The notes under the pieces were generated by a model. It was not told where the DNA came from and searched no databases. It was given only the letters and a program-made list of their open reading frames with translations. Shown here piece by piece: positions 1 to 11,050 of a DNA stretch of 64,000 nucleotides. Position 1 is the stretch's first letter, and the number at the start of each line of letters is the position of its first letter. The translations under genes were made by a program, and so were the position numbers. This stretch comes from Endothia cerciana (lineage: Eukaryota; Ascomycota; Sordariomycetes; Diaporthales; Cryphonectriaceae): contig JALRMH010000027.1 of NCBI GenBank assembly GCA_026119935.1, forward strand, positions 310,001-374,000. The letters run 5' to 3'.

Positions 1-1211
1 CCCTTTAGCTAGCTACACTCCTACAACAACATACTTTTTTTCTTTTCTTTCTCTTACAAGAGTAAAAAAAAAAAATTTCTCAATTATTATTGTACTATAG
101 TTATATTTATAATGTTTACTTTAATACTCTAATTTTTTACTTTAGTTTAAAATCACAAATATAAATACAGTATTTACCCACAGGGGACAGTGACAGATTG
201 TGAAGTGGCTGCACAAATCCGTAATTGCTCATACCCTGGCCCCTCAACCTGGGATACAGACCGGGTAGCAAATCCGCAACTCCTCATACAGCTGGTCCAT
301 CGTGCTTGACTTCCGACTGGATGACTGGCGATGTGTTGTCGATAGATGATGGCTTCAGAAGGGTAGGCTGTCGCAAGTGAAGTGAGAGAGTGTGGGCGAT
401 TCCAGTGCGATTTGTTAGTACCGCCTAGCCGTTAGGATGGACTGCTAAACTCACTCCTCCCTTCTTGTCTTTCTCTTCCTTGCCCTTTGGCCCGGACTAT
501 ATGTAAAATCTAATCCTTTCAAAACTTTGCTGCTGTAGCATGTTTTCCCTGCTCTTATGGCCCGAGCGCACGGGGTCTCCCCGCGCTCTTATTCAACCAC
601 TCGACAGGATCTTTGCCCTTCCTAAGTTCCTGTCCCTAAGAACAACTCGTGTAACCAGCGATTATGTTGCTTCTATCTGTAAGACCGGGGTTTTATCCTA
701 ACAATGCGCATTGGTCCTATTATCTATTTGGTCAGCAGGACAGGGCAGCGTATTCAGAGCGTATAAATGGGCCTCCTGTGAGCTCTTTAAACTCCTAGTG
801 CTCTATTGTCCGGTTGATGTTGTGCGGTCGCGACAGCAGTACAAAAGAGATGCGCTTACATTTGTACTCAATGGGGACGTTTGAATAGGTTCTTTACACA
901 CAGTTATTGCTCTTTATCAAGATAGACTAGCTGCTTTCTTCGAGCACTAATATGGCGTTTATATATTATATACTTTTGGTTCGTGAATTTTCCCTCCTTC
1001 AGATCATGCTATGGTTCTAGATAAGGATGACCCAGAGTCTCCTCCCTTCGATTCGCCCATGTCACCCATGTCACAGGCCACATGCTCCCTCCTGCGTACT
1101 GCTGCCAGGCGGGACCTCGCGGCACAAAAAGGGGCCTCTCCATTCTCTCGTGAGTATTTCCACCGTTGTGGGTTTATGGTGCGATGGCTAACCGCTTCCA
1201 CTGTAGCATCA
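1..1211. other. Intergenic left edge, AT-rich
   Basis: The first 180 bases are strongly AT-rich with homopolymer A and T runs. The rest is mixed-composition DNA without an ORF that resembles a protein. A region near 950-990 is TATA-rich. I see no gene here; it may be the 3' flank of the transporter gene at 1212-3350 plus worn repeat DNA. Confidence 0.5.
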
Positions 1212-3350
1212 TCAGGTTAGCAGCTGTGTGGATTCCAGTTCCGGGGAGGAGGGGACGGGGAGGATGGGAATGGCGAAAGGGGAAAGAGGAATGCTCACCC
1301 CAAGGAACAGGCTCAGGACGAAACTCAGAGAACCACCGGAGAGGAACCAGATCCAGACATTGCGCATGCTTTTTGTGATTGCTTCAATGACGTTGTCGGT
1401 AGCCTCCGGGGAGAGGCTCTTGAACGCGGCGCTGCTCGTGCCCGTGATGAGGTCGGCGATGAAGCCAATATCGGTGTCGGCGGGCAGAACGGGGGCGATG
1501 TTCTTGACGGCCGTGTTGTAGAAGATGCTCCCGGCCACGGCGAGATAGGCAATGGCCCCGATGACCTGGGCTGCGGGCAAGTCTTAGCCAGGGCCCGACA
1601 TGGGATGAAAAACCGACGGGCGCGGGGTTGTGATACTTACTGACTGCCTGCCAGCCGACAGCATTGGGCACGTCGTGCGGCTCCACCAAGGCCTGGGTCA
1701 CGCCGATACCAGCCATTACATAGAAACCAACGCCGAGGCCGACCAGAACTGTGTAGCCGTACACATGGGCCGGGCTGGTGTCTGTGTGGACCGAGTCTGG
1801 TTTTGGGACGGCAGCGTTAGTGACGGGCGAGGTCAAGAACCCAGCAAGGGCACCGGTGACCCGAACTTACACATCAAGCCGCACCCGAGCGTGATCAGCG
1901 CACTACCTATAACATACCACGGCATGTAGAGGCCATTCCTGGGCATGACGGAGCCGCTCACGATGGCGCCGACGACCAAACAGGCGACGAACGGCAGCAG
2001 CCGCACGCCGGCTTGGATCGGCGCATCACCCTAAAGGTTTCATCTCGGTGAGCAGGGGGCCACACGCGTGAAGGGTGTGTGTGAAGTGGGCTGGGGCTTT
2101 GGCCACTTACCCTCGTGAAAGCAAAGAAGAGCGGGATGTAGTACACGAAGCCCATCATGGTTCCTGAGACCAGGGCCATCTGCAACCCCAGGTTCAGAAT
2201 GACGGGCCGCTTGAAGAAGTGCACCGGAATAAGCCTGTTCTGGGACGAAACGCCCGGGTGCCAGAGGGACAGCACGGTCTGGGCTATGAGTGATATGCCC
2301 ACCATGACCCAGAGAGCGATGGTGGAGCCAGAGCCCCAGCTGTACGTCGACCCGGAGAAGGTGATGGCCATGGTGAAGCAGGCCGCGCCGCCGGCAAAAA
2401 CAATGATGTTGACAAAGTCCACCAAGCCGAGCTTCTCCACGAACGTCTTGGCTGTGTTCTGCAGGGTGACGCCTGGCAACAGAAAAATGTATGAGGGCGA
2501 GAAGACGGCGCCGATGATTATGTTGATATAGAAACCCCATCGCCACGTGCCGTTGCTCTCGGCGAATCCTGCCCCGATCTGTTCCGTCGGCGTGAGCTTC
2601 GAACCCACCATCATGGACACTTGATGAGATTTCAGGACTTACCACCGGGCCGAGCACGCTTCCCAGCCCCCAGACCACCGCGATGCCGGCGTTGTAGAGC
2701 GGCCTCTCGGTTATGGTGGTCAGGGCGGCGATATAGGTCAGGGATCCCGAGTACATGCCACATCCACCCACGCCGGCGATGACGCGGCCCAGGATCATGG
2801 CGGTCATGTTGGGCGCGGCGCCGCACAAAGCACTGCCGACCTCGAACAAGACGACATGAAAGATGAAGAGCCACTTGATGTTGAAGACGCCGTAGGCCTT
2901 GGACCAGACCAAGACGCATGTGCTGCCGAGCGAGAAGCTGACGCCGATCCATGCGAACAGGTTGACGTGGCCCAGGCTCTCGAGGATGGAGGCTTGGATG
3001 GCGGCGACCTGGTTCGTGTCTCGAGTCTCAGCCACTGTTCGTCCTGGCTTGTAGGCATAGACTTACAATGGTGTTGTCGAGGGCAAAGAGGAATGTTACT
3101 GACAAGAGGGAGCCGTAGGCAACTCCCCACTGGTGCCGACCATGTCAGCAACCTGATCTTCCCACAACGCAGACAAGATGGTGTCCTGCTCTCATACCTT
3201 CCACCCTTGGATGTCGCGAGGTGAGGGCTGGGCCTCGGGCTCCAGATCGGACAAGTCTGCGCCCCTCTCCGTGTCGTCAAGCTTCTCATCCGCCTGTGGC
3301 AGGCGCGAGCCCGAGTCCTGGTCACTGCTGGTCGCCATCTCCTCACCCAT
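1212..3350 (-). CDS. MFS transporter, TRI12/DHA2-like 14-TM efflux pump
   Basis: Seven exons are inferred: 3350-3198, 3129-3067, 3008-2643, 2578-2111, 2030-1871, 1796-1641 and 1570-1212, giving 574 residues. The N-terminus is a hydrophilic, acidic cytosolic tail ending in DIQGWK. The core starts with WGVAYGSLLSVTFLFALDNTI, where the LDNTI motif of this family (motif D1-like) is split from VAAIQASILESLG by an intron. GRVIAGVGGCGMYSG and VVWGLGSVLGPV match the conserved drug:H+ antiporter segments. FAESNGTWRWGFYIN is the family signature after helix 5, and the C-terminal half ends in a long hydrophobic helix. The family exports toxins, mycotoxins or siderophores across the plasma membrane; the substrate cannot be read from sequence. 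It is divergent from the dehydrogenase at 4074, sharing a 723-bp promoter region. An in-frame ATG four codons downstream (3338) is an alternative start. Confidence 0.9.
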
Positions 3351-4073
3351 CTTGTGCGCGATTCTCGAGTGTGCGTCGGCGGCCGTTGGTGAAGCCGAGT
3401 CGGGTATGGTTCAGGAACTGGAACTGGCAGGCGTGCAGGGTCTTACTTGATAAGGATCGTGATACAAATCACCTGGATGCCAATAACTTGGCGAGGAATT
3501 ATTCATCTTCTTTTGGCATTTGGGTACTCTCATGTGCGCAGGGGTCGAGACATATACGGCCTGGAATTCCCGCGCTCGGCCGCGCAACTCCGCGTGTGTC
3601 AGTCCCCCGATGTCAGCAAGCGCTTGAGTGACAAAGGACAGGGCGGGCAGCCAACGGCACCAATTAGTAAAGCGGGATCGCATGGTCGGCATGGTCTGGG
3701 ACGGGGCCGTCGCTGGTGGGATGGGGGTCCTCTTCCAAGAGTCCGAGCGCCCACCCACCAGTAATTAAGCATCATAATGCATGGTGGTGTGGACGAGGGG
3801 TCGTGTGTATGATCGGATGTCCAACGTCTCCTTCTTCCATCCCCTAGGCTCTTCTCCCCCTTATCTCGGGGCCGGCCCCCCGCCGACATGGAATATTCTC
3901 TTTCCTTTTCGACCTTTTCGCGGCCGGCCGTGTCAGCAAGTCGGCATCCCGCACCCCGAACTATGACCAAGAACACAAAGAAGCTTTGTAGCGGCAGTAC
4001 AAAAGGTCCCCCGGCAGCAATGCCTGACAAAGGCGACCGCTTTTCAGGTCCAAAGCCCGACCGCCGGACCGTC
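3351..4073. promoter_or_regulatory. Shared divergent promoter region
   Basis: A 723-bp gap lies between two outward-reading genes, the MFS transporter on the minus strand and the SDR on the plus strand. It contains GC-rich blocks (for example around 3868-3925) and no convincing ORF. The layout suggests co-regulation, but I identified no specific operator. Confidence 0.4.
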
Positions 4074-5242
4074 ATGGCACGCATCTACAGCCCCGAGACG
4101 ACGGCAACTGACGTGGTGTACGATGTGGCCGACCAGATCAAGGGCGGGGTGATCCTGACGACGGGGGTCTCCCCTGGGGGTCTCGGGGCCGCCTTTGTGG
4201 AGAGCATCGCGGCTGCGCAGCCGGGGCTGCTGATTCTGGCAGGCCGGGGACTGGCCAAGGCCCGGGAGACAGCCGACGCCATCACGACCCGCCACCCTGA
4301 CGTCAAGGTGCGCCTGCTTGAGCTCGACCTGGGCTCGCTCGCCGCCGTGCGCCGGGCGGCCGGGGTCGTGCAGGGCTGGGACGACGTGCCCAAGATCGAC
4401 GTCCTGGTCAACAACGCCGGCGTCATGGGCATCGAGCACGCGCGCTCTGCCGACGGCGTCGAGATGACGCTGGCGACCAACCACCTGGGCCCGTTCCTGT
4501 TTACGAACCTGGTCATGGGCAAGCTGCTGGCGGCGGACCGGCCGAGGGTGGTGGTCCTGAGCAGCGAGGGTCATCGCTGGAACCCGATCCGCTGGGGGGA
4601 TTACAACTTCCAGGTGCGTTCACGGTGTGTGTGTGGGCCTCCCCCGGTGCTTTTGTTGACGGGCTTGTGCACAGGACGGCGCGACGTATGACAAGTGGCA
4701 GGCCTACGGCCAGTCCAAGACGGCCAACATGCTGATGGCCCTGGGCCTGGCCGAGAAGCTGGGCCACGGCCCCAACAGACTGCTGGCCTTCAGTGTGCAC
4801 CCTGGCTTTGCACCCACCCACCTCGACGCGCACATCAGCGGAGGCTTCGCGAGTGAGATACCAGCTATCCGTGAGTACTTCATTACTGTATTGACCCTAC
4901 ACGAGATGACTCCTTTGACTCGACGTCATAGATGCGTTGGACGTGCTGCTCGGGAATGTCGAGGGCCCGGTCCCATTTAGAGCACCCCAGCATTGCGCAG
5001 CGAACCATGTGTTTGCTGCCTTTAACCCGGATCTGGAAGGTAAGCGCCTTGACCCAAGCTTGGTGAACACATGACTTCTAACCCTGACTACGTTTCAAGC
5101 ATACAATGGTGCCTACCTGACGGGCTGCCGCGTTGCAGACCCTGTCACTGACACGGTCAAGCCCTGGGGGACCAGCATCGATGAGGCGAGGAGGCTGTGG
5201 GATCTGAGCGAGGAGCTTGTTGGCCAGAGGTTTGCCTACTGA
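4074..5242 (+). CDS. Short-chain dehydrogenase/reductase (protochlorophyllide-reductase-like)
   Basis: Four exons are inferred: 4074-4613, 4675-4870, 4932-5039 and 5100-5242, giving 328 residues. The start at 4074 is chosen because it places the nucleotide-binding strand about 25 residues in; longer upstream reading frames look non-coding. A Rossmann TGVSPGGLG motif is seen, followed by LELDLGSL (the adenine-ring Asp), VLVNNAGVMG (NNAG motif), VVVLSSEGHRW (catalytic Ser) and the active-site Y191-G-Q-S-K195 (YxxxK). This is the light-independent retinol/WW-oxidoreductase type SDR, an NAD(P)H-dependent reductase of small carbonyls or alcohols. The substrate is unknown. It is divergent from the TRI12-like pump and near DUF3237 and alkenal-reductase genes, which suggests a role in detoxification or small-molecule metabolism. 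Confidence 0.9.
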
Positions 5243-6092
5243 GGCCCAGGGCAGAGGGATGCATTTCTGGACGTCGCCCCCACCAAGAGGCATAATGGGG
5301 ACTTGGGGGATCAATGCGTTCTTGGAGCAATGAGAGCTCGGGGTGCCAACCAGATGGCGGCGTCCAATAGGTGCAACTAATTACCTAGATAACCACTGTT
5401 ATCAAATCCATCTTCTATGTTGGAGAATCCTGAGCCTCTGGCTCCTTTGTCTAGCCTAGAAAGCCTTGACAGGACTGATAGAGGTGCTACCGAGCTTGAC
5501 TGCTTCACAAACATGGTGTCTAGCCTCTGTGTAGAGGATGGGCCACGAATAGAGGCATGATGCATCGCAGCTGAACCCCGGTCTTTGGGCACTTGCGCTT
5601 CGTTGAAAACGAGGCTGACAAAGAACTCCGCTCCTCTCCTCTGATTCGGCACTGTAATGGAGGTGCGGAGTTGTGCGGCCCGCGATTGCGCAGGTTCGTC
5701 AGCCTCTGCCGTCTTTGATTGCTCATCACCCACTCACGGGCAGCTCAGCTCAGCTCAGCTCTGGTAGAACTGTCCCGGGGCCAATGAGGCGTGCAGGACG
5801 AGCTGACAATTGAAGATGAACGACGGAAAATCACCACCGGCTGGACTCTGTATTAGTTAATTTGTTGATTAACTACGTCAAGAGTGAGCTCGGGCCGGAC
5901 GGAGAATGTCGGGCGGATTGGTCAACTCCGTGTTAAGACGCAGGCCTCAGCGGGCCGCGTCGCCCATGGAGTACTGTCATCGGACTGCTCATTCAGTTTA
6001 CACGTTGTCTCCTGTCTCTGAGGCTATCTCCATGCCTGACCCTCGTGCCCACTTCCTCCTTCGGCCTCAGCCCCCGGCAGGTCTTGGCTGCC
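5243..6092. other. Intergenic between convergent genes
   Basis: There is no recognisable gene between the ends of the SDR (+) and the DUF3237 gene (-). ORFs of 60-120 codons present here lack any family resemblance. A short GCTCA-type repeat lies at about 5740-5760. Confidence 0.4.
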
Positions 6093-6750
6093 TCACCCGG
6101 AGCCCGTCCCTGAAACGATGCGAGACACGCGGAGTTCGGCACCGCCAGTACCGTCAGCAGCGACGGTAAAGCGCTGGCTGCTGGCGAAGAGCATGTTCTC
6201 CAGCGGCTTGTAGACGCCATCGCCCGCCCAGAACTTGAGCTGCTCGACTTCACGGGCGTCAGCCTCCGGGCGACTCGAACCAGGGGCCCTCTTGCTTCCC
6301 ACTCACCGCAGTATCCGAACGGTGCCGACCTGGCGTCGGGCGCGCCCTCGATGATGGCCACGACGGTCGGATGCAGCTCGGTGATGGCGTTGATACGCAG
6401 GACGACGTTGCGGCCCTCGTCGTCGGTCAGGACGGCCTTGACCGAGAACCGGCCATACTTCTGGTCCTCGTCGACGGTGACGTAGTCGATACCGTTGCTG
6501 ACGTTGAACTTGAACTTGGGGCTGAAGTCCGGGACAGACTCGATGACCCCGTTGAAGAAGGGCTAGCAAGGCATTGCCGCGTTAGCCTGTCTAAACCTGG
6601 TGAGTGAATGGCAGCTTCACTCACTATGGCAACCAGGCCCCCGCCGACGCAGGAATTGCCGATGCGGAACCTATCAGTCGCGCCTCCGCTCTTGATGGTG
6701 AAGGCAGGCTTGAGCGTGGGAAAGCTTTCTAGAGCGTGTGTGGTGTGCAT
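6093..6750 (-). CDS. DUF3237 family protein
   Basis: Three exons are inferred: 6750-6625, 6562-6307 and 6247-6093, giving 178 residues. The protein begins with an N-terminal FPTLKPAFTIK, the typical opening of DUF3237 (UPF0311) proteins. It continues with FNGVIESVPDF, an extended beta-rich segment (DYVTVDEDQKYGRFSVKAVLTDDEGRNVVLR) and ends with YKPLENMLFASSQRFTV, again characteristic. Family function is not established. In bacteria and fungi it often sits beside genes for aromatic or other small-molecule catabolism, which fits the neighbouring reductases and efflux pump. The protein is cytosolic by appearance (no signal peptide). The same frame is open further upstream through an (AAAAT)n repeat, but ATG 6750 is the first start that fits the family length. 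Confidence 0.8.
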
Positions 6751-6817
6751 AATGCCGAGCAGACAAGGAAACTTCAAAGATCCTTTTGGAAGAAAGCCTT
6801 TCCACTCACGATCAGCA

Positions 6818-6821
6818 CTAA

Positions 6822-6852
<31 letters not shown>

Positions 6853-6855
6853 TAA
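6818..6855. repeat. (AAAAT)n microsatellite
   Basis: A run of A-rich pentanucleotide units lies about 70 bp upstream of the DUF3237 start codon. It is seen directly in the sequence. Confidence 0.9.
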
Positions 6856-7384
6856 GGAAGAAAAAAAAAACCCTCCCCGCCCCAACAAAAACCCCACCTC
6901 TATGGTGGCTTATTTCTTATATCAAATAAAAGAGACGATAATGCGGCGTCTGCCCGATTATTGCGCCCGGGCTCGGCCGGTGGCAAGGCCGTGTTTCGGC
7001 CTTGCGATCCGACGTTATCTGCAGCTGACGCCGAGAAAATCCGTCCTCCGAAGGTGGAAGGCTCTACACCCTGTTGATATGTACCACATACTCCGTCTGA
7101 CCCTCTGCCTAAGCTCAGGGTTATTAGCTGGTGTTGAACCAGGGCTCGGGCGCAGTCGCACGAAGACGACGACCCGGGCAGAGGTAGCAAGGGGCAAGAC
7201 AAAGCCCCTAGAGCCAGAAGACCGATAAATCAAACCACACCTTAGATCCGATCAGAGAATGAGGGAAGAGAAGCATAATTGATTCCTAAGTCTAAGTTTG
7301 AAGCAGGGCCTGGAGGCCATCTTCCTTGTTGGGAGGTGTCTTGTGCAGGCCCACACCTAACAAGCTATATCACCATTCACCACA

Positions 7385-7386
<2 letters not shown>

Positions 7387-7418
<32 letters not shown>
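7387..7418. repeat. (TA)16 microsatellite
   Basis: Sixteen uninterrupted TA units are seen directly. Confidence 0.95.
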
Positions 7419-7420
<2 letters not shown>

Positions 7421-8667
7421 TAAAATAAGAATGATTCAAGACAAGGCTATGAAGAGTTGAGGACATTGGTATAATTGAGTAGTGTTGATAGAAAGTGTAT
7501 TCTAGGTGGGTATACTTTTGCGTGGATTGGAGCTAGGCCTGGCAACGTTAGAGATAGAGTACGCCCTGGTCACGTAAGCTGGGAACGGGTGCAGAAATAT
7601 TATCCCTGGCGGAAAGGCCCGCGCCGGGGCTTTGCCTCTCTGATGTGTCACAGTGTGCCTGTCTCTTGCTATCTCGATGAGACCAGATGGTGCCACCCAG
7701 TACATAGCATAGTATATGTGGAGCAGTAGACTCTCTAGAGGTAGAAGATGGGTGGATGGGCCAACGAGCCGTGGCAAATCAGAAACCTGATACACAAATT
7801 TGATGGGCACGCTAGATCTACAAGCGTCGGCCATTTCGCCTCATTGGACCCCTGGATTCATACCCAACATTTCACCCTGCTGCGCAAGGCTCCAGATCAT
7901 GATGAGAGAGCATCGATGAGCTGTTGCAGGTCAGCGGCCCCGCCTCGTGTCGCGGTGGTCTATCATCCTTGATCTGCCGACCACAGGGTGGTATATGGTC
8001 TCACATCGGGCCATGCCCCACGTATCGTGTCACCTAATAACGAAAATCCGCGCAGGACAAGCGGGAATCTGTGTACCAAACTCGGCGGTCTGGAGCCCGC
8101 TTGTTCAAGAGGGCCCATTGTTGCCGTCATTGGTCGTGTATTTTTGGTTGTTGGTGACAGAAGTGCGCCGGCGATGGTGCCTGTTGGGTGCTAGAGTGCA
8201 TCTGATAAAGATGGTTCAGTGGCCGGGCATTATCGGCAAGACGCAATCCCCGTCGGTTCTGGGACTATGGTACGCCAGGTGGGAACGTAGGGCTGATCCT
8301 GCCAATGCCCTACTCATGTAGTCGGCGTACATTTCAGAAGGACGCCGCCGGGAAATCTGATTTTTGCATCAAGACTTGGGCATTTGCGAGGGCCAGTTGA
8401 CTAGTCGTAGCTTGTTGACGTTTACAATGGGCCCAAGCCCCAGCACAATTTCGGGGCCCACCTCTGCCCAGTCGCCAAGTCGAGCCCACAATTTTTTGTC
8501 TAGGTAGAAGCACTGAAATCAGTCCACGTTACATCGCTGGGTCGCGGCAGCTGCCCAAGTGATGCATGTCTCCATAGTCGTTGGCAACACACCTCCTCGC
8601 GATCCAGGGCCATCATTATTTGAACCTCGGCATTGACCCTTTCGAAACCTGTATCACCATGCTGGAC

Positions 8668-8722
8668 CTCTTTTTTTTCTTTCTTTTCTTCTTCTTTTTC
8701 TCCCCCCCCCTCTCCCTCCCCA
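8668..8722 (+). promoter_or_regulatory. Pyrimidine-rich (T/C) tract upstream of reductase
   Basis: A nearly pure T and C tract lies 70-120 bp before the ATG at 8791. Such CT tracts are common close to transcription starts of well-expressed fungal genes. The regulatory reading is inference. Confidence 0.45.
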
Positions 8723-8790
8723 GTTCGAAAGTCTCGATCAAGCAGAGACTTGATTCCAAAGTGACTTCATCAGCTCCCCAAGTCTTCACC

Positions 8791-10082
8791 ATGGCCACCG
8801 TCAACAGCAAGACCCTCGTCTACAGGCGCGTCCCGGAGGGCCTCATCAGGCCCAATGTGGACATGGCCTTTGAGGACCGGACCGTGGACCTCACACCACC
8901 TCCCAGGGGCATGGTCGTCAAGACTCTCCTCGTCGGCTTCGACCCCCACATGCGCGACCGCATGAAGGGGCCTACCTTCGAGAGCTACGTCCCCGGCTAC
9001 ATACCCGAGGAGCCCATGAACACCTTCGCCGTGGCCAAGGTCCTCAAGAGCAACCACGAGAGGTTCCAGGATGGCGATCTCGTCTCGGGTGTGATGCCCA
9101 TTGCCGAGTATGGGGTCATCCCCCAGCAGGTGAGTTTTGAGTTTGGGGGTCGGGACGGCGTTGGGGACATGAGATGGCGACGCTGACGGCGGGGGTTGCA
9201 GCTTATTGAGGCCAAGCCGATGGCTGCGTACATGCTTGAGAAGATTGACAATAGGTATAACCTCGATCTTGGCAACTGGGTCGGGCCCCTCGGCCTTGCC
9301 GGACAGACTGCATGGGTAGGTCTCACCTCAATACGTGCCGACAACCTCAGGCCCGACGGACTGGCTGGATGCTGACAGGCGGGCAAACAAGAACTCTTTC
9401 TTCGGCCTTGTCAAGCCAGAGAAGGGCAAGACCATCTGGGTCAACGCCGCATCCAGTGCCGTGGGCGAGATCGTGGTGCAGCTCGCCAAGAAGGAAGGCA
9501 TGCGCGTCATCGGCAGCGTCAGCTCGGACGAGAAGGCGAAGTACGTCGTCGAGGAGCTGGGCGCTGACGAGTGCTTCAACTACACCAAGGAGAGCTGCGG
9601 CGCTGCGCTGAAGAGGCTCGCCCCCGAGGGTCTGGATGTGGTATATGAGAATGTCGGCGGAGATCACTTCGAGGCTGCTATTGACAACATAAAGTGGTTC
9701 GGGCGCATCATCGTCTGTGGCATGGTGGGCCCTGACGATTTTCTTACCCCTGTTTGTCTCGTGACGGAATTCTCTGCTGACAGACCTGTCTCATTAGGTC
9801 TCAGCGTACAACAAGCCTCCAGAGGAGCAGTACAAAGTCAAGAACCTCTCCGACATCTTCCGCAAACGTATTCTCATCCAAGGCTTCATCTTCTGGGACC
9901 ACAATATTTACACGCCCAACATTGCCAGCTTCTGGGAGAAGATGCCGAAGTGGATCGCCGATGGCTCGATCAAGGCGAAGACGACCCCATTCGAGGGCAT
10001 CGGGAATGCGCAGGAGGCCTTCTTGTCACTCTTCACAGGGAAAACGTTTGGCAAGGCCACGCTGAAGGTGGCGGACGCATAG
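8791..10082 (+). CDS. NADP-dependent alkenal/15-oxoprostaglandin-type reductase (MDR, LTB4DH-like)
   Basis: Four exons are inferred: 8791-9129, 9202-9315, 9392-9724 and 9798-10082, giving 356 residues. The N-terminal half is the GroES-like fold, with FDPHMRDRM (the conserved DPYMRGRM-type motif of leukotriene B4 dehydrogenase-like proteins). The Rossmann half starts at IWVNAASSAVGEIVVQLAK and includes YENVGGDHFEAAIDN, as in the double-bond reductase group. No zinc-ligand cysteines are visible, as expected for zinc-independent MDR enzymes. The family reduces the C=C bond of reactive alpha,beta-unsaturated aldehydes and ketones with NADPH in the cytosol. It sits close to an SDR, a DUF3237 protein and an efflux pump, which suggests a detoxification or secondary metabolism role. 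All introns have clean GT-AG ends. Confidence 0.92.
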
Positions 10083-11050
10083 GTGTGTAGTGGATTGAGC
10101 ATTGCCCAAAATAAATGTGCAACAGTACACTGCGAATTCACTATACAGGTTCAAATTACACCGACTTGCAAGTATTGGCATGCTATGAATCAGTAATAAC
10201 TACTGATTCACTACGTGTAGCCTTTATACCCTGGCTAGAGCTTGAATACTGAGACATGCCAATCCAGCTCTGCCAACCAACTTGCACGCTCCGATGAAGT
10301 GCACTAATGACAAGTTCATCCCGCTACACAGCGTGCATAAAGGGGGAGCCCTCATATTACACCTGGAAGACTACAACAGCCAGTATTGCTGCCTGTGGTA
10401 TTTTAAGGCTCCCGGATCGAGTTCCTCCACCCGACCTGGCTTACACGTCTAGAATTCTGAACCCGTGATCTTGGCTATGCAGGAATTCGTAGGAGCCTTG
10501 GTCGGAGATGCGGAATGCCATTGCGGGAATCAGGATCTCGGAATCTGTGCTTGCCAGTTCTCATAACCACAGGCAAATGAGAATGGGCTCTCCGTAACTG
10601 ATGTCCGGCATGTATGAGAACAATGTAGAGAAATAGGCTTGAAGGATAAGAATCAGAGTGATTTTTCAGGCTTGGATATCTCACCTCGGCACCTGTACGG
10701 AGATGCAGGAGTGAGACTGCTACTAGTTTGGGGTGACATTATGTTTGTTTAAGGCGCAGAATTTCTTGCAAAAGATTTTTTTTTTTTTTTCTTCTTTGTT
10801 GAAAAAGTATATTTCAATATGACTATAAGCCTCTTCCTCATTTCTGCCCCAAACAAAGACAATATATACTACCAATTCATGGAACAGTTCGTCAAAAAGT
10901 TAAGTACAACTCATCAAAAGTAGCTACACGAATCGTAAGATCTTTTTTTCCCGATGAAATTAGATAAGAAGACATTAAGAGGTCGACAATAAAGTTGAAT
11001 GCGCTGACACTACCAAGGGCTGAAACCCGACCAGCAAAGCGATCCCAGAT
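10083..11050. other. Intergenic
   Basis: Non-coding stretch between convergent genes. It has a poly-T tract around 10768-10790 and otherwise unremarkable sequence. No gene was recognised. Confidence 0.45.

Larger units (their letters stand above)
6856..8790. other. Long intergenic region, promoters of flanking divergent genes
   Basis: Almost 2 kb lies between the DUF3237 gene (-) and the alkenal reductase (+). It contains a TA microsatellite (7387-7418) and a C/T-rich tract just before the reductase. The ORFs here (up to about 124 codons) have no recognisable domain and no consistent splice signals. I call no gene. Confidence 0.45.

Noticed and set aside
3009..3066. Very short alternative introns (19-32 bp) at the second intron of the TRI12-like gene
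   Set aside because: Below the usable intron size. The acceptor before GTCGCCGCC gives a normal 58-bp intron and the family motif.
6248..6306. tRNA B-box-like GGTTCGAGTC on the minus strand
   Set aside because: No A box at the right distance and no cloverleaf. It lies in an intron of the DUF3237 gene.
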